From NCBI GenBank assembly GCA_027016055.1, contig JALWBF010000225.1:1-5486 (forward strand): 5,486 nucleotides of DNA, given 5' to 3'. Position numbers and translations under genes: made by a program. The number at the start of each line of letters is the position of its first letter. The stretch's first letter is position 1. Source of the stretch: Archaeoglobaceae archaeon (GTDB lineage Archaea; Halobacteriota; Archaeoglobi; Archaeoglobales; Archaeoglobaceae). This document shows positions 4,439-5,486 of the stretch, piece by piece. The notes under the pieces are model-generated. The model saw only the letters and a program-made list of their open reading frames with translations. It did not search any database and was not told the origin of the DNA.

Positions 4439-4819
4439 CTAATAACTTCTTTTCTGCTTGTTTCCCATCAAAGAAGTGCACTCTCTTTCTATCTTTTCAA
4501 GATAATCCATAGAAGCATTTTGGTCGTATTTGACTATCAACCGAATGCTCCTTTGGTTGATATACTTACAAAACTCGGGAATATCTTTGCTGCTCATGTC
4601 ACTATCCTTCAACGCTATGATTGCACGTTGTATATCTGCTGACAATAATTTTTTTACAACGTCATAATTCCCTTTATCCAATTCATCGAGAAGAATTATT
4701 TCAAATCGTGCTTGTGCACTATTCTCCTTCAATATCACTCTATTTTCCAAATAAAAAAATAGATAAAAAACAGCAATTGCACACAGAAGAATTACTACAA
4801 AAAAAGATATTACTCGCAT
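4439..4819 (-). CDS. Membrane-anchored candidate immunity protein for the cysteine-rich tip
   Basis: This 126-residue protein has an N-terminal signal anchor at about residues 4-24 (ISFFVVILLCAIAVFYLFFYL) and then a charged, mostly helical domain (RFEIILLDELDKGNYDVVKKLL and onward) with two cysteines. The short positive N-terminus before the anchor predicts the domain is in the periplasm. The ATG overlaps the last codons of the upstream tip (ATGCGAGTAA shared, 10 nt), so translation is probably coupled. GTAGAG close upstream is a weak binding site. Position and coupling make it the immunity protein of that tip. A periplasmic immunity domain implies the toxin acts outside the cytoplasm or at the membrane. 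No family is recognised. The next Rhs core piece begins within a few bases of the stop. Confidence 0.75.
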   Translation of the reverse strand: MRVISFFVVILLCAIAVFYLFFYLENRVILKENSAQARFEIILLDELDKGNYDVVKKLLSADIQRAIIALKDSDMSSKDIPEFCKYINQRSIRLIVKYDQNASMDYLEKIERECTSLMGNKQKRSY

Positions 4820-5486
4820 GTTTCTCTACATCCGTTCACCATAAACTCACTATATTGTACACGGCATTCACTATCTGTGCCGCAAAACTTAATTGCCTGA
4901 GGTATATAATAATTGCATATCTGCCTATCTGTCAGATTGTTTTCAAAACCTCGTCGACACTCCTGGCAAAACCTTTCTTTTCTGGCTTTCTCACTAGCTT
5001 CACTGGCAAAGATTTCCAAAAGCCATTCTTTAAAACTTTTTAACCCCCACGGATCCACCAAGTTAACCGGATCGTTCAGCACATACCCGTAGAGGTTGCT
5101 GTCGCCGCCGGCAAAGAGTATCGGGTCTTTTGCCGTCCATTTACCTGTATAGGCATCATATTCACGGAAGCCGAAGTGTGTCAGCTTCGTGTCCGGATCG
5201 TAGAGCCCGCCGGCGAAACCGAACGGCACTCTGAAGTCCGGGTCGGTGTCGGTCACTATATTACCGAAACTGTCGTAAACGATCTCTTTAACGATGTTAC
5301 CGTCTGCATCGGTAACGGCCCTGAGACTGCCTACCTGGTCGTAATGAAGGTAGAATCTCCCGCCCGTGCCGTCTGTCATGCTTACGGGCATCCTCCCGTC
5401 TGCATACTCGAAGCGCCACACAAGGTTGTCATCTTTATCATAGACCGCCAACAGGGTCGTGAGGTCTTCCCAGAGGTATTTCTCGA
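4810..5486 (-). CDS. Rhs core C-terminus with cysteine-rich variable tip (5' partial)
   Basis: The frame is open to the right window edge, starting EKYLWEDLTTLLAVYDKDDN; the rest of the Rhs protein would lie outside. The core continues with WRFEYADGRMP, YDQVGSLRAVTDADGN, VKEIVYDSFGN, GFAGGLYD, REYDAYTGKWTAKDPILFAGG and NLYGYVLNDPVNLVDPWGL, the usual core terminus. The 76-residue tip after DPWGL starts KSFKEWLLEIFASEAS and carries seven cysteines (FCQEC, ICN, FC, EC, GC, TC). I do not recognise a toxin family. It is short for an Rhs tip and lacks an obvious nuclease motif. The clustered cysteines suggest disulfides or metal binding. This is the only core in the window without a visible break, so it is the most likely expressed tip. 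The stop TAA overlaps the following immunity gene. Confidence 0.85.
   Translation of the reverse strand, partial: EKYLWEDLTTLLAVYDKDDNLVWRFEYADGRMPVSMTDGTGGRFYLHYDQVGSLRAVTDADGNIVKEIVYDSFGNIVTDTDPDFRVPFGFAGGLYDPDTKLTHFGFREYDAYTGKWTAKDPILFAGGDSNLYGYVLNDPVNLVDPWGLKSFKEWLLEIFASEASEKARKERFCQECRRGFENNLTDRQICNYYIPQAIKFCGTDSECRVQYSEFMVNGCRETCE

Noticed and set aside
4621..5043. Plus-strand 140-codon frame
   Set aside because: It is antisense to both the membrane-anchored immunity gene and the cysteine-rich tip, which are coupled and continuous with Rhs core.

Overview
The window is a minus-strand array of broken Rhs (YD-repeat) polymorphic-toxin tips and their candidate immunity genes, interrupted by a two-gene cargo block. 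The GC-rich shared Rhs core pieces alternate with AT-rich tips and immunity genes, the usual mosaic of horizontally exchanged toxin cassettes. Small interspersed palindromes centred on GGGGTC(A/T)GACCCC, plus Rhs genes and integron-like attC structures, suggest a Gram-negative bacterium. From memory such palindromes are common in Desulfobacterota and Nitrospirota genomes, but the taxon is a guess.

Reading along the minus strand (right to left): (1) 5486-4810 is the end of an Rhs core, 5' end outside the window, joined at DPWGL to a 76-residue cysteine-rich tip. Its stop overlaps by 10 nt the start of a membrane-anchored immunity candidate (4819-4439). (2) Directly after that stop a second core piece begins (about 4438), with a frame-breaking deletion near 4320. 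It leads into an orphan tip resembling polymorphic toxin type 37 (stop at 3730), followed 10 nt later by a well-marked immunity gene (3719-3339). (3) Directly after that stop comes a third core piece (about 3338-3179), cut at its DPWGL end by a REP-like palindrome. (4) 3141-2986 is a hairpin-rich, attC-like stretch. (5) 2958-2125 encodes a protein with a nucleoside deoxyribosyltransferase/TIR-like domain, and 2117-1371 a membrane-anchored protein. A second attC-like structure may separate them and a truncated third may follow, so the block may be integron cassettes or a small defence operon. (6) 1344-1249 is a cluster of REP-like palindromes. (7) 1254-541 holds two short toxin-tail remnants, each next to a palindrome and each leading into a small membrane protein (1184-675 and 550-248). 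(8) A last palindrome (204-229) cuts into a fourth core piece that leaves the window at position 1.

The likely logic is that the rightmost tip is carried by an intact or longer Rhs protein. The others are displaced tips whose immunity genes are kept. REP-like palindromes sit at every break in the left half and have contributed stop codons and C-terminal residues. The most interesting parts are the cysteine-rich tip with its membrane-anchored partner, the deoxyribosyltransferase-like cargo with attC-like flanks, and the toxin tails revealed by reading through the palindromes.
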